NCBI GenBank assembly: GCA_002083405.1 | Contig: LVWT01000017.1 | Span: 1 to 64,000 of the forward strand | Length of the DNA stretch: 64,000 nucleotides | From: Nitrospira sp. SG-bin2 | GTDB lineage: Bacteria > Nitrospirota > Nitrospiria > Nitrospirales > Nitrospiraceae | Direction of reading: 5' to 3' | Part shown: positions 33,345-42,441 of the stretch, in pieces | Layout of the letters: the number at the start of each line of letters is the position of its first letter | How positions within the stretch are numbered: position 1 is the stretch's first letter | The notes under the pieces: model-generated | Seen by the model: the letters and a program-made list of their open reading frames with translations, nothing else | The model's database searches: none | What the model was told of the DNA's origin: nothing | Position numbers and translations under genes: made by a program

Positions 33345-34922
33345 ATGTCTTCATTGTCGACCACTGTGGAATCAGCGTTAGTTGAGTCTATCCGTCCTCG
33401 CCTCCACCACAAGCTCAAGCCGCTGTTCGATCAAAGTAATCGCTGTTTGCCGATCTTACAGTCGACCTGCCAGCAGATCATGAATGTGATGGGCCCAAAT
33501 TCCAATGCGAACAGTCTTGCGCAAATCATCAGCCGCGACCATGGGCTCACGTGCAAAGTGCTGCAAGTTGCCAATAGCATCGCGTATAGCCCTCAACAGA
33601 CGATTGCCTCTGTTCCCCACGCCGTCAGCTGGTTGGGTTTGGATACGGTACGATCCCTTGTGGCGGCGTCCCATCTGGTCGAGCAACTGAACCATTGGCC
33701 GCAACGACAGCAGCTCCTCAGAGGGTTGATCGCAAAGTCCCTTATCGCGGCGACAGTCGCCGGAGAATTGGGGGCATCCATGGAATATGCTCAACCGGGG
33801 CAGCTGTTTACGGGCGCCTTACTCTATTCCATCGGGGATCTCGCCATTGCGTACCAGGCACCGGAGATCCACCAGGCTGTGCAGGCCATCCATGCCAAGC
33901 CGAAACCCGGGGCGGACCGTGTGATCGAAGAGGCTCGCATAATCGGCATTCCACGCATGGTACTCGCTCAGGCTTTAGCAAAGGTATGGAACTTACCCGA
34001 AGACCTCGTAGAACTATTTGGCGTGGTCCGGGAGCTGCCGGTTGGCCGATGGCAGAGCGGACAGCAGACTTACCAGGGAATTGTCATCGGTTGCATCCGG
34101 TTGGTCGACGCCATGACCAGTATCGGTTCGCGCCAGGCCATCGACGAAGCCAAGCGGATACTCTTGATCGGAAGCGGCCTCCCTCCTAACCAGTTTGCGG
34201 ACTTGATGCTCGGAGCCATAGACCGGGGCCGGCAGCTGGCTCGTTCGATGGGACTTTCCATGGATATGGCCGAGGTCGCGGCGCCGTCCCTTTCCAAAGA
34301 AAACAGCAAGCCGTCGCCTCTCACCAAGGCCCCGGTGGAGCCAACGCATGACCGGAAGAGTCAGCGTCCTGTTTCCGCAGTATCCCCACAGGTTTCGGCT
34401 CCCATTCAGGCTCGTCCTCTCGAAACGTTGCAGACCTTTCAGGATTCACTGCGCGAGGCCAAGGATTTCAATGGTCTGCTGGGATCTTTCGTGCATTCGC
34501 TGCATAAAGACGCAGGATTCGATCGGGTTGGATTGGCCTTGTTGAATCTCAACGATAGTGATCAACTCGTCGGCCGGCTTGTGTTGGGGGCGACGCCTCT
34601 GGCTCCCTATCTTCGGGCTCTCTCGGGTTCTCTCAGCAACGAACACCAATTGTTTCTGAACGTCCTCAAGCGGTTCGATCCACTTCTGATAGCGGACTTC
34701 ACGAATCATACGGAGGGCGCCATGAAGCAGGAATTTGTCGAGATCTGGAACCCTGTCTCTGCGATTCTGGCGCCGTTGCGGGTGGGTACGAAGCCGATCG
34801 GATTGATCTATTGTGATCATGGTTTGCGCAATCAGCCGGTGCGTGCGTCGGACTACCAAACGTTTCTGTTGTTTTTTATGCACACCACGATGGGACTCAA
34901 CCGATTGGCCGGCGTTCTGTAG
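33345..34922 (+). CDS. HDOD-GAF signalling protein
   Basis: The 525-residue protein starts at the ATG with AGAGGAG seven bases upstream. The N-terminal HDOD domain (about 20-220: LAQIISRDHGLTCKVLQVANSIAYS, TVRSLVAASHLVEQL) is an HD-like signal-output domain. A linker of about 100 residues and a GAF-like domain (about 360-520) follow. Such proteins are thought to integrate small-molecule signals, often with c-di-GMP pathways. The linker contains several Pro/Ser/Lys runs. Confidence 0.85.
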   Translation: MSSLSTTVESALVESIRPRLHHKLKPLFDQSNRCLPILQSTCQQIMNVMGPNSNANSLAQIISRDHGLTCKVLQVANSIAYSPQQTIASVPHAVSWLGLDTVRSLVAASHLVEQLNHWPQRQQLLRGLIAKSLIAATVAGELGASMEYAQPGQLFTGALLYSIGDLAIAYQAPEIHQAVQAIHAKPKPGADRVIEEARIIGIPRMVLAQALAKVWNLPEDLVELFGVVRELPVGRWQSGQQTYQGIVIGCIRLVDAMTSIGSRQAIDEAKRILLIGSGLPPNQFADLMLGAIDRGRQLARSMGLSMDMAEVAAPSLSKENSKPSPLTKAPVEPTHDRKSQRPVSAVSPQVSAPIQARPLETLQTFQDSLREAKDFNGLLGSFVHSLHKDAGFDRVGLALLNLNDSDQLVGRLVLGATPLAPYLRALSGSLSNEHQLFLNVLKRFDPLLIADFTNHTEGAMKQEFVEIWNPVSAILAPLRVGTKPIGLIYCDHGLRNQPVRASDYQTFLLFFMHTTMGLNRLAGVL

Positions 34923-35153
34923 CCGTACATTCAAAAACTAAACGCAGTTGAGTCCTGCAATCCGATCGCTTCCGCACGTCGTTGCTGTGCCCACCAGCCC
35001 GCTCGGGCACATGCCTCTCCCGACTCGGCCAGCTTTGCTTGCGCGACCACCGGACAGACTCCAAGGGGTTGCTGCCTCCTAACGCTTTGCCTGGATTGCG
35101 CCGCGGACTGGCGGTGCGTATGATCGACCTTTCCCATTTACAGGAAAGGCTCT

Positions 35154-35884
35154 ATGGCGCACATTGCTGAAATAGCCCCGGACCTGTTCCGAATCACGAC
35201 ATTCGTCAAACCGTTCAATCTTCAGTTCAGCCAATTTTTGGTGCGCGACGACGAGCCGCTGTTATTTCATACGGGCCCCAGGCTCTGTTTTCTGAGGTCA
35301 AAGCAGCCGTGGCATCGCTGATTGATCTGCAGGCATTACGTTGGATCGGGTTCAGCCATTTTGAGTCGGACGAATGTGCGACCTTGCCGGAGTGGCAACA
35401 ACTGGCTCCGCAGTCCCAGGCGGTGCGCAGTGTTGTGGGCAAGTTGGTGAGCGTGGACGATTGTCTCGCGCTTCGTCCTGCCAAAGGGATGACGGATGGG
35501 GAGGTGCTCCAGACGGGGACCTGCCGCTTCCGCTTTCTGGCGACGCCGCATGTGCCTCATTGTTGGGAGGCGGGGCTGCTGTTCGAAGAAACGGAACGGA
35601 CGCTTCTGTGCTCGGATCTCCTTCACCAAGATGGGGATGTGGAGCCGATGACGGAGTCGGACGTGCTCGGCCGATGTCGGAAGACATTGATGGAGTATCA
35701 GCAGGGTCCGTTGGCGAATTATATGCCCTATTGCACCTTGACGGATGCGACGCTGCAACGGCTGGCGGCGCTGCAGCCGAAACGACTGGCGACGATGCAT
35801 GGTTCGGTTTATGTGGGCGATGGAAGCAAAGCGCTCCAGGATCTGGCTATTATCTGGCGAGAGGTCTTGGGCCCACAGTCATGA
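35154..35884 (+). pseudogene. metallo-beta-lactamase-fold (ODP-like) protein, frameshifted
   Basis: The start at ATG 35154 has CAGGAAAGG upstream and reads MAHIAEIAPDLFRITTFVKP... to EPLLFHTG, then shifts frame near 35277 and stops at 35321. The remainder is readable from about 35286 in another frame as ALFSEVKAAVASLIDLQ... WIGFSHFESDECATLPEW, with the diiron-protein metal ligands HFESDE, through to 35884. Restoring the frame gives an oxygen-binding diiron-like protein of about 243 residues. It may be a pseudogene or a sequencing artefact. Confidence 0.72.
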
Positions 35885-36061
35885 TCCGAAACGACTGAAG
35901 AGGTTAGGGTAGAATCAACCTTTCGGCCCAGCGGAAGACCAAAAGGACTATTACGCACAGACTCCAGATAGCTGTTTCCCCAGCCCATGTTCCGGTTGGA
36001 TGTGTCCAGATTCTGTTCAGGGGCGAGCCGCTCTTGTGCCAGGATCGTATCATCCGTTTGA

Positions 36062-36154
36062 CTATTCGCTATCCGAATCTAATGCGATCAGCGCATTATG
36101 GACGACGACCAATATGACGGACGCTGCCATGATTCCGATAATCAATAAATCCAT
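36062..36154 (-). CDS. 30-residue membrane micropeptide
   Basis: The minus strand encodes a 30-residue peptide MDLLIIGIMAASVILVVVHN... with one transmembrane helix and an acidic tail DSDSE. The start has a near-ideal AAAGGAGGT eight bases upstream, much stronger than chance. It resembles in style the micropeptides at 60448 and 60586. No family recognised; small subunit of a membrane complex is possible. Confidence 0.6.
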   Translation of the reverse strand: MDLLIIGIMAASVILVVVHNALIALDSDSE

Positions 36155-36379
36155 GGTCTGCTACCTCCTTTCCTTGTGATGTGTGTCACCGGCAACGTAT
36201 TGGATACGGGACACGCAGGATGTCCGCTGGTGACCTGTGATCCCTCTCCTCTCTTCCAGAAACGTGCCAAATGCGATATGAAGTAAAATCAACGGCCTAC
36301 TAAGGTTTCAGCGCTTCTGATTGGCCCGATTTGGTACGAAAGACGGAAAAAGGCGAGCTTCGGTCGTAAATGGTGACCT

Positions 36380-36550
36380 GGGTTGTGGGAGAGTGAAATG
36401 GCCTGGGTGACGGGCGCCGGGGTACTTCGTAAAGCATGTCATCCGTAGGGAATGCCGATCCCTAAAAGGTAGCTTGACGGAGCCTGCAAACCGGCTGAGA
36501 ATGCGCCGCGTAAAAGCGTAGGCATCTCATAGGCGCTGAAAATGACAAGG
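36380..36550 (+). ncRNA. candidate structured RNA
   Basis: Nested pairings lie in order: TCCGT (36442) with ACGGA (36477) around TAGGGA/TCCCTA, then GCC/GGC, then GCGCC (36503) with GGCGC (36532) around GCG-TAAAA-GCG. It sits 40-200 bases upstream of the DsbA-like lipoprotein gene. No riboswitch consensus I know fits. A leader or small RNA is possible. Confidence 0.3.
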
Positions 36551-36588
36551 TAGTGTGCGAACCCTCTCGCTGCATAGGAATCTTATCC

Positions 36589-37362
36589 ATGAATAGTCAC
36601 GATGTCTGGAGCCGTTTCCCGTTTTCGTTGAATGTCTGTGCCGCTCTGGCCCTGGTTGTATCCGGTTGTTCAACCGCGGCCAATGAGACGAAGAATATCC
36701 CGGCCGTCTCGCAAGACCGCACTGATGCCGCGATTGAACGCTACATCCGCACCCACCCGGAAGTGATCATGCAATCGCTGCAGGCGATGGAAACTAAACG
36801 CCAGGCAGAGTTGCAGGAGCGTCAAAAGTCAGCCCTTGCAACGAAGCAGCAGGAATTGCTTCACGATCCGGCGTCACCGGTCAGCGGGAATCTCAGAGGC
36901 GAAATCACCCTGGTCGAGTTTTACGACTACCGCTGTGGCTATTGTAAGAAGGCGGCTCAGGCTGTGACGGATCTCCAGAAGGACGATCCGCGGGTGCGGG
37001 TGGTCTACAAGGACTTTCCCATTCTAGGCGAACCATCGGAGCTCGCGGCCAAGGCCGCGCTCGCGTCTCAGGCGCAAGGTAAGCATCAAGCCTTCCACGA
37101 AGCGCTGTTTGCATCTCACGCCGATATGACCAAGGAAGAAATCTTGAAGGTCGCGGTCGGCGTCGGTCTTGACGCAAAACGCCTTGAGGCGGACATGGCC
37201 AATCCCCAGTGGCAGGCTGTCATCGAGAAGAATCGGGCGCTTGCTCAGGATCTCGGCATTTCGGGGACACCGGGTTTCATCGTGGGCAACGAACTCGTGC
37301 CCGGGATGCTGGATTTGAACGGGCTCAAAGAATTGATTGCCCGGGCGGGACAGGGGAAATGA
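36589..37362 (+). CDS. DsbA-family thiol-disulfide lipoprotein
   Basis: From the ATG at 36589 the 257-residue product has a lipobox VSGC (C27). An N-terminal helical region with a coiled-coil-like ETKRQAELQERQKSALATKQQ is followed by a thioredoxin fold with CGYC (115-118) and the cis-Pro GTPGFIVG near 225. It probably oxidises or isomerises disulfides of envelope proteins. The catalytic pair is complete. No DsbB partner is adjacent. Confidence 0.92.
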   Translation: MNSHDVWSRFPFSLNVCAALALVVSGCSTAANETKNIPAVSQDRTDAAIERYIRTHPEVIMQSLQAMETKRQAELQERQKSALATKQQELLHDPASPVSGNLRGEITLVEFYDYRCGYCKKAAQAVTDLQKDDPRVRVVYKDFPILGEPSELAAKAALASQAQGKHQAFHEALFASHADMTKEEILKVAVGVGLDAKRLEADMANPQWQAVIEKNRALAQDLGISGTPGFIVGNELVPGMLDLNGLKELIARAGQGK

Positions 37363-37400
37363 GCTCTCCTTGCGCGGGCCTATTGAAACAGTAGTGATCT

Positions 37401-37506
37401 AAGGAAGGTCTGATTAATTCGCGATTTCAAGCAGGTGGCACTCAAAAATACAGGGAATCCAGTTGGTCGCTACTTTGAATTTTGAATAAATCAGACCGTC
37501 CCTAAG
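37401..37506. repeat. palindromic element with GGTCTGATT ends
   Basis: GGTCTGATTAATTC (37407-37420) and GAATAAATCAGACC (37484-37497) form a 14-bp inverted repeat with one mismatch, enclosing 63 bases without a gene. It resembles a MITE or the end pair of a deleted IS. It ends 10 bases before the next gene. Confidence 0.55.
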
Positions 37507-37515
37507 GTAGGAAAT

Positions 37516-38142
37516 ATGAAAATTGCTGTTATCGGAGCCTCCGCTGGTATCGGGCTTGAGGTTACACGTCTCGCGCTTCAGAAGGGACATGAGGTCACGA
37601 CCTTGTCGCGCCGGATTGTGCCGATCCCAGATCAGGCCAAACTGAAAAGGGTGCAGGGGAGTGCGACAAATTCAAACGACGTCCGGGCCGCAGTGGAAGG
37701 GGCCGACGCGATCCTGGTGACGCTCGGTGTGAAGAGTCCGTTTCCCACCACGCTGTTCTCCGACTCCGCGCGTATCTTGCTGCGGGTGCTCCAGGAAACC
37801 GGCTCCTCCGCGACCCTTATCGTGCTGACCGGTTTCGGCGCGGGCGACAGCTGGAGTTACAACTCGCTCCCCATGAAGCTCTTATTCACACTGTTCCTCA
37901 AGGCGCCCTACGCAGACAAGAGTGAGCAGGAACGGTTGATAGCCGGCGGGTATTCGCGCTGGGAGATCGTCCGCCCGGGCCGGCTCACCAACGGCGCCAT
38001 GACAGGGCACTATCGCGAATTGGACAATCTTGTGAACGGCATGAAGGTGGGTGCCATTTCCCGTTCCGATGTGGCCCACTTCATGGTGGCGCAGGTAGAA
38101 AATCCCACCTGCCTCGGGAAATACCCTGCGCTGACCTATTGA
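37516..38142 (+). CDS. NAD(P)-binding epimerase/dehydrogenase-like protein
   Basis: The 208-residue protein is a compact Rossmann fold: VIGASAGIGLEVTRLAL near the N-terminus and ADAILVTLGV, then IVLTGFGAGDS and the IVRPGRLTNG motif of the NAD(P)H-binding SDR-like group (YwnB/BVR-B-like). It has no Tyr-x3-Lys pair of classical SDRs. It may be a flavin or quinone reductase; substrate unknown. It overlaps the convergent DUF5069 gene by 7 bases. Confidence 0.85.
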   Translation: MKIAVIGASAGIGLEVTRLALQKGHEVTTLSRRIVPIPDQAKLKRVQGSATNSNDVRAAVEGADAILVTLGVKSPFPTTLFSDSARILLRVLQETGSSATLIVLTGFGAGDSWSYNSLPMKLLFTLFLKAPYADKSEQERLIAGGYSRWEIVRPGRLTNGAMTGHYRELDNLVNGMKVGAISRSDVAHFMVAQVENPTCLGKYPALTY

Positions 38143-38585
38143 TGCTGAGGTACCGGCTCTCGTCTCGGTACCACCCGTCCCTCTTCCAAATCTTGTAGGT
38201 CGGACCAGGCGGTTAGATCGGTGCGGGAGGGGTCGATGGCGTCGCGGTATTTTTTGAACTTGGCCGCACTCTCAGGAGAGCTGGGTCCGCGTGCCAGCAG
38301 GTTCTGATTCCACTCTTCCAATTCAGCCGGCTCGTGCGGCCTGGCCGCGTGCGTAAACCACGCCGCCACTCCTTCATCGGTAGGATGGGTTTTGACGGCT
38401 GCAGTGAATTGTTCGGCGGTGATGCCGGCAAACTCCATCAGCCGTTCATCCATCGGGCAGGGATAGATGTATTCCCCCTCGGTTCCGGCCAGCACGGCGC
38501 GGCATTTATCGATCATGCGGGCCAGATGCACGTAGCCTTCCAGCGTGACTTTCATGCTGCGAGGGAAACCGGTTCGCAAGTCCAT
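38136..38585 (-). CDS. DUF5069 family protein
   Basis: The 149-residue protein shows the DUF5069 pattern: DLRTGFPRSMKVTLEGYVHLARMIDKCRAVLAGTEGEYIYPCPMD near the start and a C-terminal helical region ending in QDLEEGRVVPR. Function unknown. It lies 2 bases downstream of the DUF3386-like gene. Confidence 0.9.
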   Translation of the reverse strand: MDLRTGFPRSMKVTLEGYVHLARMIDKCRAVLAGTEGEYIYPCPMDERLMEFAGITAEQFTAAVKTHPTDEGVAAWFTHAARPHEPAELEEWNQNLLARGPSSPESAAKFKKYRDAIDPSRTDLTAWSDLQDLEEGRVVPRREPVPQHQ

Positions 38586-38587
38586 AG

Positions 38588-39262
38588 CTACAACAGACGA
38601 TGGTTCGTGAAGGTCAGGTTCTTCACCGTAACGGCGCCGTTTTCGTATGAAATGATCCGGCGAGTCGCCGGCAGATCGGATGCGCCGAGGCGCGTATGGG
38701 TGTCGGTGAAGCTTTCCACGTTGTTCAGTTTGCCATCAGTGGGCGAGTAGTAGTAGACGGTGTATCGGGTCGTCAGGTTTTTTTGATCCTGCGTGACGGC
38801 GCTCTCTTCGACGTTGATCGTAAAGGCAAACGGGGTCATGCCCGGATGGGCCATTGTCCGATTGATTTGGGTGATCCGGTTGTTTTTGAGCCGATAAAAA
38901 GAATTCGAGCCGTGGATAATGAGTTTGGTGCCCAAGGGGTGCCCATCCTCCTCCATCGTCAAGGAGTATTTCCCGTCCGATTCCTCGAAGCTGCGCGGAC
39001 CACGGTGGACGGCGATCATGCCGAGTTGTTCCTGTGCCCACTTTTGCGTATCGGCATCACCGAGTTGAACGGAGACTTCACGCGGACTCTTGACGAGGAC
39101 GGGACCGCTGGTCTCCTTTCCGTTGACGTTGACGGTCAGGTCGGCAGTGAAGCCGTTGAACTCTTTGGGCCATCGGGCGGTGTTGTCAAACGCCCGGCGG
39201 AGCAATTCACGTGCGTTTACGTCGTCGGCTACGGTCGGCTGGGTGTGCTTGGGCTGATCCAT
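38588..39262 (-). CDS. DUF3386 family protein
   Basis: The 224-residue product starts at an ATG with AGGAGAA upstream. It has the DUF3386 beta-rich pattern: AFDNTARWPKEFNGFTADLTVNVNG, VHRGPRSFEESDGKYSLTMEEDGHPLG, and a C-terminal TVKNLTFTNHRLL. The family is best known in cyanobacteria and chloroplasts. Function unknown. Confidence 0.87.
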   Translation of the reverse strand: MDQPKHTQPTVADDVNARELLRRAFDNTARWPKEFNGFTADLTVNVNGKETSGPVLVKSPREVSVQLGDADTQKWAQEQLGMIAVHRGPRSFEESDGKYSLTMEEDGHPLGTKLIIHGSNSFYRLKNNRITQINRTMAHPGMTPFAFTINVEESAVTQDQKNLTTRYTVYYYSPTDGKLNNVESFTDTHTRLGASDLPATRRIISYENGAVTVKNLTFTNHRLL

Positions 39263-39525
39263 GATGTGTTCTCCTGTAGACAATGTGAAATCGCAACAGA
39301 GTATACACGCTGCAGTTGAGGGGGCTCAATGGCAGAGAGGGGCGTGGTTGATGGTACTCAGGCGATCCCGGGACCTGCTGGCGTGGAGAGGCGGACCGAA
39401 GCCGGATTGTTCCAAATCCCGGCTTGACTCTGCTATACTCCCTCCATTTTCTGGCTGATCATGTGTTGATTGGCGCCTGTATGCTTGTATCATTAGGCGC
39501 TTAGGAAGGTAGATAAAGGATAGAT

Positions 39526-39900
39526 ATGGAACGGCGCGCTGCTTCTCATACTGAAGAAGAGGAAATGAACCAACGCCGCAAGCTGCTCAATGCAGCCAGG
39601 CGAGGTGATACGAAAGCCATCGGTAAATTGTTCGAGCTCTACCAAGTGCGTGTGCTGAGCGGTGACCAGCTTGCCAAGGTGAATCGAAGCGCAGTCTATG
39701 TGATGCCTGTGGCTCCTTCCAAGGGAGGCAAGGGAAAGGGCAAGGCTGTGGTCAAGTTACCGGCCAAAGGAGTCAACCTGGAGCCGGCAAAACCGCCGAA
39801 AACGGAACCCGTAAAGCCGGTAAAAGCTCCGGCGAAGAAATCCGCGGGAAAACCTGCCAAAGCCGCTGTAGGAAAAAAGCCAAAGGCCAAGCACAAATAG
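39526..39900 (+). CDS. small protein with histone-H1-like Lys/Ala/Pro tail
   Basis: The 124-residue product has a helical head (about 10-45: MNQRRKLLNAARRGDTKAIGKLFELYQ), a short middle region, and a long tail rich in Lys, Ala, Pro and Val (PVKAPAKKSAGKPAKAAVGK). That tail is typical of bacterial H1-like nucleoid proteins. AAAGGAT lies upstream of the ATG. DNA binding is likely but the head family is not recognised. Confidence 0.7.
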   Translation: MERRAASHTEEEEMNQRRKLLNAARRGDTKAIGKLFELYQVRVLSGDQLAKVNRSAVYVMPVAPSKGGKGKGKAVVKLPAKGVNLEPAKPPKTEPVKPVKAPAKKSAGKPAKAAVGKKPKAKHK

Positions 39901-39924
39901 TTGGTGCCCGCCGCAGTTCCCTGG

Positions 39925-40221
39925 CTACTGCACCACGACTTTGAGTCCCCCTCCGGCCAGTTTCGCCGCGACCTCCTCGGCCTGTTCGAGTGAGCCGTTA
40001 TAGACCACGGCCTCTCCTTCGTGATCGATTCGATAGGCCAGCTCGAAAGCCTTTGCCGACGTCATGCCCGGAATGAACCGGCAGAACAGGTCGATGACTT
40101 GTTGATAGGTATGGCAGTCGCAATTGAAGACGACCACCCGGGACTCGAATCCTGTGCCGGCGCCGGTCTGAATACGTTCGGTCGTCTTGGGGATTGTGAG
40201 AGGCGTCGAGGGCGTAGGCAT
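39925..40221 (-). CDS. clpS: ATP-dependent Clp protease adaptor ClpS
   Basis: The 98-residue protein has the ClpS fold: RVVVFNCDCHTYQQVIDLFCRFIPGM, the helix TSAKAFELAYRIDHEGEAVVYNGSLEQAEEVAAKL. It binds N-degron substrates and delivers them to ClpAP. clpA is not in the window. I choose the ATG at 40221 over the longer TTG-initiated form. Confidence 0.9.
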   Translation of the reverse strand: MPTPSTPLTIPKTTERIQTGAGTGFESRVVVFNCDCHTYQQVIDLFCRFIPGMTSAKAFELAYRIDHEGEAVVYNGSLEQAEEVAAKLAGGGLKVVVQ

Positions 40222-40254
40222 GGAGAGGAATTCTAGCAGACCCGAGTGCAATGG

Positions 40255-40926
40255 TTAAGACGCGCCGTGCTCGATCGACCTATTCTCGATGGTGACGCCT
40301 GTTCGTTCTACCAGCCGGGTGAGTAATGTAAAATGGGCGCGCGAGTCGGTTGCCACAGCAAGCTGTCCCGCTAGAGCCAGTTGTATCGTATATACCAGTG
40401 AGGCTGAGGTTTTCAGCAGGGCAAGGCCGTAGTCGAAGAGGTCGGCTTCTTTGCCGATGGGCCGTCGCCGGCTGAGTTCTCGGATGCCTGCTACTGTAAA
40501 GGGAGTCGTCTCGAACGAGGCATCCTTCAAACGAACCATCAAGGCAGGCTCGGCAATGCCAGCTTTCTCACGCCCTGTGATGTCTGCGCCATCGAAGAGA
40601 CCTCGTTGGAATCGTCGATTTTCCACCAGGGCTCTATGAAAGAGCGCGCGCCAGGTTGAATCGGTCAGATCACGATCGACGGCCGCGCAGGCGTCCGGAT
40701 TGAGTGGCCCGCTGACATTGTAACCCTGCACCAGCCGCTTGCTTGTTAGAAGGTCCGGGAAGGAATCTCCCATACGTTCGGGAAAAGCGGTTGTCCCGCA
40801 AAATGGGCTGACTTGTACGGCCATATAGTCCCGGAAGTGCACCTGCGCATACCGCTCCAGCAGCCACTGCAACGTGCGTTCATGACAGAGATGAAACGGA
40901 TAAAATAAGACGCCGGATCCTGTCAT
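40255..40926 (-). CDS. unknown protein
   Basis: The product is 223 residues from ATG 40926 (or 228 from TTG 40941; neither has a ribosome binding site). It begins GSGVLFYPFHLCHERTLQWLL and continues with helical, soluble sequence (DYMAVQVSPFCGTTAFPERMG... IRELSRRRPIGKEADLFDYG). I recognise no family with confidence. It is divergent from the cax-like exchanger. Confidence 0.6.
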   Translation of the reverse strand: MTGSGVLFYPFHLCHERTLQWLLERYAQVHFRDYMAVQVSPFCGTTAFPERMGDSFPDLLTSKRLVQGYNVSGPLNPDACAAVDRDLTDSTWRALFHRALVENRRFQRGLFDGADITGREKAGIAEPALMVRLKDASFETTPFTVAGIRELSRRRPIGKEADLFDYGLALLKTSASLVYTIQLALAGQLAVATDSRAHFTLLTRLVERTGVTIENRSIEHGAS

Positions 40927-40966
40927 GACAATGATCGACAAAGAATAGTGCTCATGTTAGGTTTCC

Positions 40967-42043
40967 GTGGTGCGACGAATCTTTTCCTCTTGGCTCGATC
41001 TGTTTCTGCTGTTTGTTCCCGTGACGGTGGCACTTGAACTTCTGAAGGCCGACCCGCTCCTTATTTTTATCACATCGGGGCTGGCAATTGTTCCTCTCGC
41101 AGGACTGCTCGGCCGAGCTACGGAACATATCACGACCCATGTCGGGGCCGGTATCGGGAGTCTCTTGAATGCCTCGCTCGGCAATGCCGCCGAGCTTATT
41201 ATTGCACTGGCGGCGCTGCGTGAAGGGCTCCACGATGTCGTGAAAGCTTCCTTGACCGGGTCGATTCTGGGCAACATCTTACTCGTGCTGGGCGTGTCGA
41301 TGGTTGCCGGCGGCATGAAGTTCGAGCGGCAAACGTTCAACCGGACAGCGGCCGGGATGGGGTCGAGCCTTCTGTTGCTGGCGGCCGTCGGCCTTGTCAT
41401 CCCGGCCCTCTTTCACTTCACGGCGTCCGATCGCGGGGCACAAGTCGAGCACGAGCTGAGTCTCGACATTGCCATTGTACTGTTCCTGATCTATGTGCTG
41501 AGCCTGGCATTTTCTCTCAAGACGCACCGCCATCTTTTCCAGGGAGAGACGCACGATGCTCATGATCTGGGCGAGGAGCCATGGAGTTACCGGATGTCGC
41601 TGGGCGTGCTGGCGGCGGTGGCGATACTCATCGGGTTGATGAGCGAGATGTTGGTCGGATCGATCGAGCCGGCGGCTCACAAACTGGGGCTGACGCAAGT
41701 GTTTGTGGGCGTAATCCTGGTGGCTCTGGTCGGCAATGCTGCTGAACATTCGACAGCGGTGCTGATGGCCATGAAAAACAAAATGGATCTGGCCTTCGGC
41801 ATTGCTGTTGGATCAAGCCTGCAGATTGCCCTGTTGGTCGCGCCGCTCCTGGTATTTGCCAGCTATCTGTTCGGGGCTCCGCTGGACTTGATCTTCACTC
41901 CCTTTGAGGTGGCGGCGGTGACGATGTCGGTGCTGATTCTTGGGTTTGTGTCGATGGATGGCGAGTCGCACTGGATGGAAGGCGTGATGCTGGTTGGTGT
42001 GTATACAATGCTGGCCATCGCCTTCTACTTCCTGCCCGCGTGA
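40967..42043 (+). CDS. calcium/proton exchanger (CaCA family, cax type)
   Basis: The 358-residue membrane protein has two homologous halves of about five helices each with signature acidic motifs LGNAAELIIALAALREG (about 66-82) and VGNAAEHSTAVLMAMKNK (about 254-271). It exports Ca2+ in exchange for protons. The connecting acidic segment with His residues (KTHRHLFQGETHDAHDLGEE) may sense calcium. Length fits the family. Confidence 0.93.
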   Translation: MVRRIFSSWLDLFLLFVPVTVALELLKADPLLIFITSGLAIVPLAGLLGRATEHITTHVGAGIGSLLNASLGNAAELIIALAALREGLHDVVKASLTGSILGNILLVLGVSMVAGGMKFERQTFNRTAAGMGSSLLLLAAVGLVIPALFHFTASDRGAQVEHELSLDIAIVLFLIYVLSLAFSLKTHRHLFQGETHDAHDLGEEPWSYRMSLGVLAAVAILIGLMSEMLVGSIEPAAHKLGLTQVFVGVILVALVGNAAEHSTAVLMAMKNKMDLAFGIAVGSSLQIALLVAPLLVFASYLFGAPLDLIFTPFEVAAVTMSVLILGFVSMDGESHWMEGVMLVGVYTMLAIAFYFLPA

Positions 42044-42076
42044 CTGTGCATTTCGTATCCCGTGAAGCGCAGGCGC

Positions 42077-42289
42077 TCACACCGTGTCCATGTCGATGAC
42101 CTCGGTCGCCGCCCACAGGTTTTTCGACTCGGCCTCGGCCAAATCTTTCTCACGATCAGTTTCAGTTTCTTCTCCGAACGCTTGAGGTTGAGGCGTAGAG
42201 CCGTTGCTCAGCTGGGCAGAATCCGATGCCGGATTCTGCGGTGGAATTGTGCGGCGCCGCTTTTTCAATGGGTCCATGTTCACGGGCAT
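42077..42289 (-). CDS. small hydrophilic protein, unknown function
   Basis: The 70-residue product has a good GGAGG eight bases upstream of its ATG. It is basic at the start (KKRRRTIPPQ), then acidic and disordered-looking (ETETDREKDLAEAESKNLW). No family recognised. Confidence 0.5.
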   Translation of the reverse strand: MPVNMDPLKKRRRTIPPQNPASDSAQLSNGSTPQPQAFGEETETDREKDLAEAESKNLWAATEVIDMDTV

Positions 42290-42441
42290 GATGATACCTC
42301 CGCAATGCTCGTAGTTTCCTGCCGGATCACAGGGCTTGTCAACCTCTGCCAGCGCTGGTTGACCATCGTGAAGTGTGAGGCATAGGGTGGAAAGAGATCG
42401 TGTCCTATCTATGTTTGGGAGATAGGCTTCACGATGCCCCT

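Larger units (their letters stand above)
35885..36588. other. 704-bp intergenic region
   Basis: It contains a tiny minus-strand membrane-peptide gene (36062-36154) and a set of nested hairpins (36380-36550). The rest (35885-36060, 36155-36380) shows no gene. A perfect -24-like TGGCACG occurs on the minus strand at 36269-36263, but the -12 half is poor. Confidence 0.6.

Noticed and set aside
34931..35137. 68-codon minus-strand frame between the HDOD-GAF and ODP-like genes
   Set aside because: No ribosome binding site and no recognisable family, though composition is not impossible; left unannotated.
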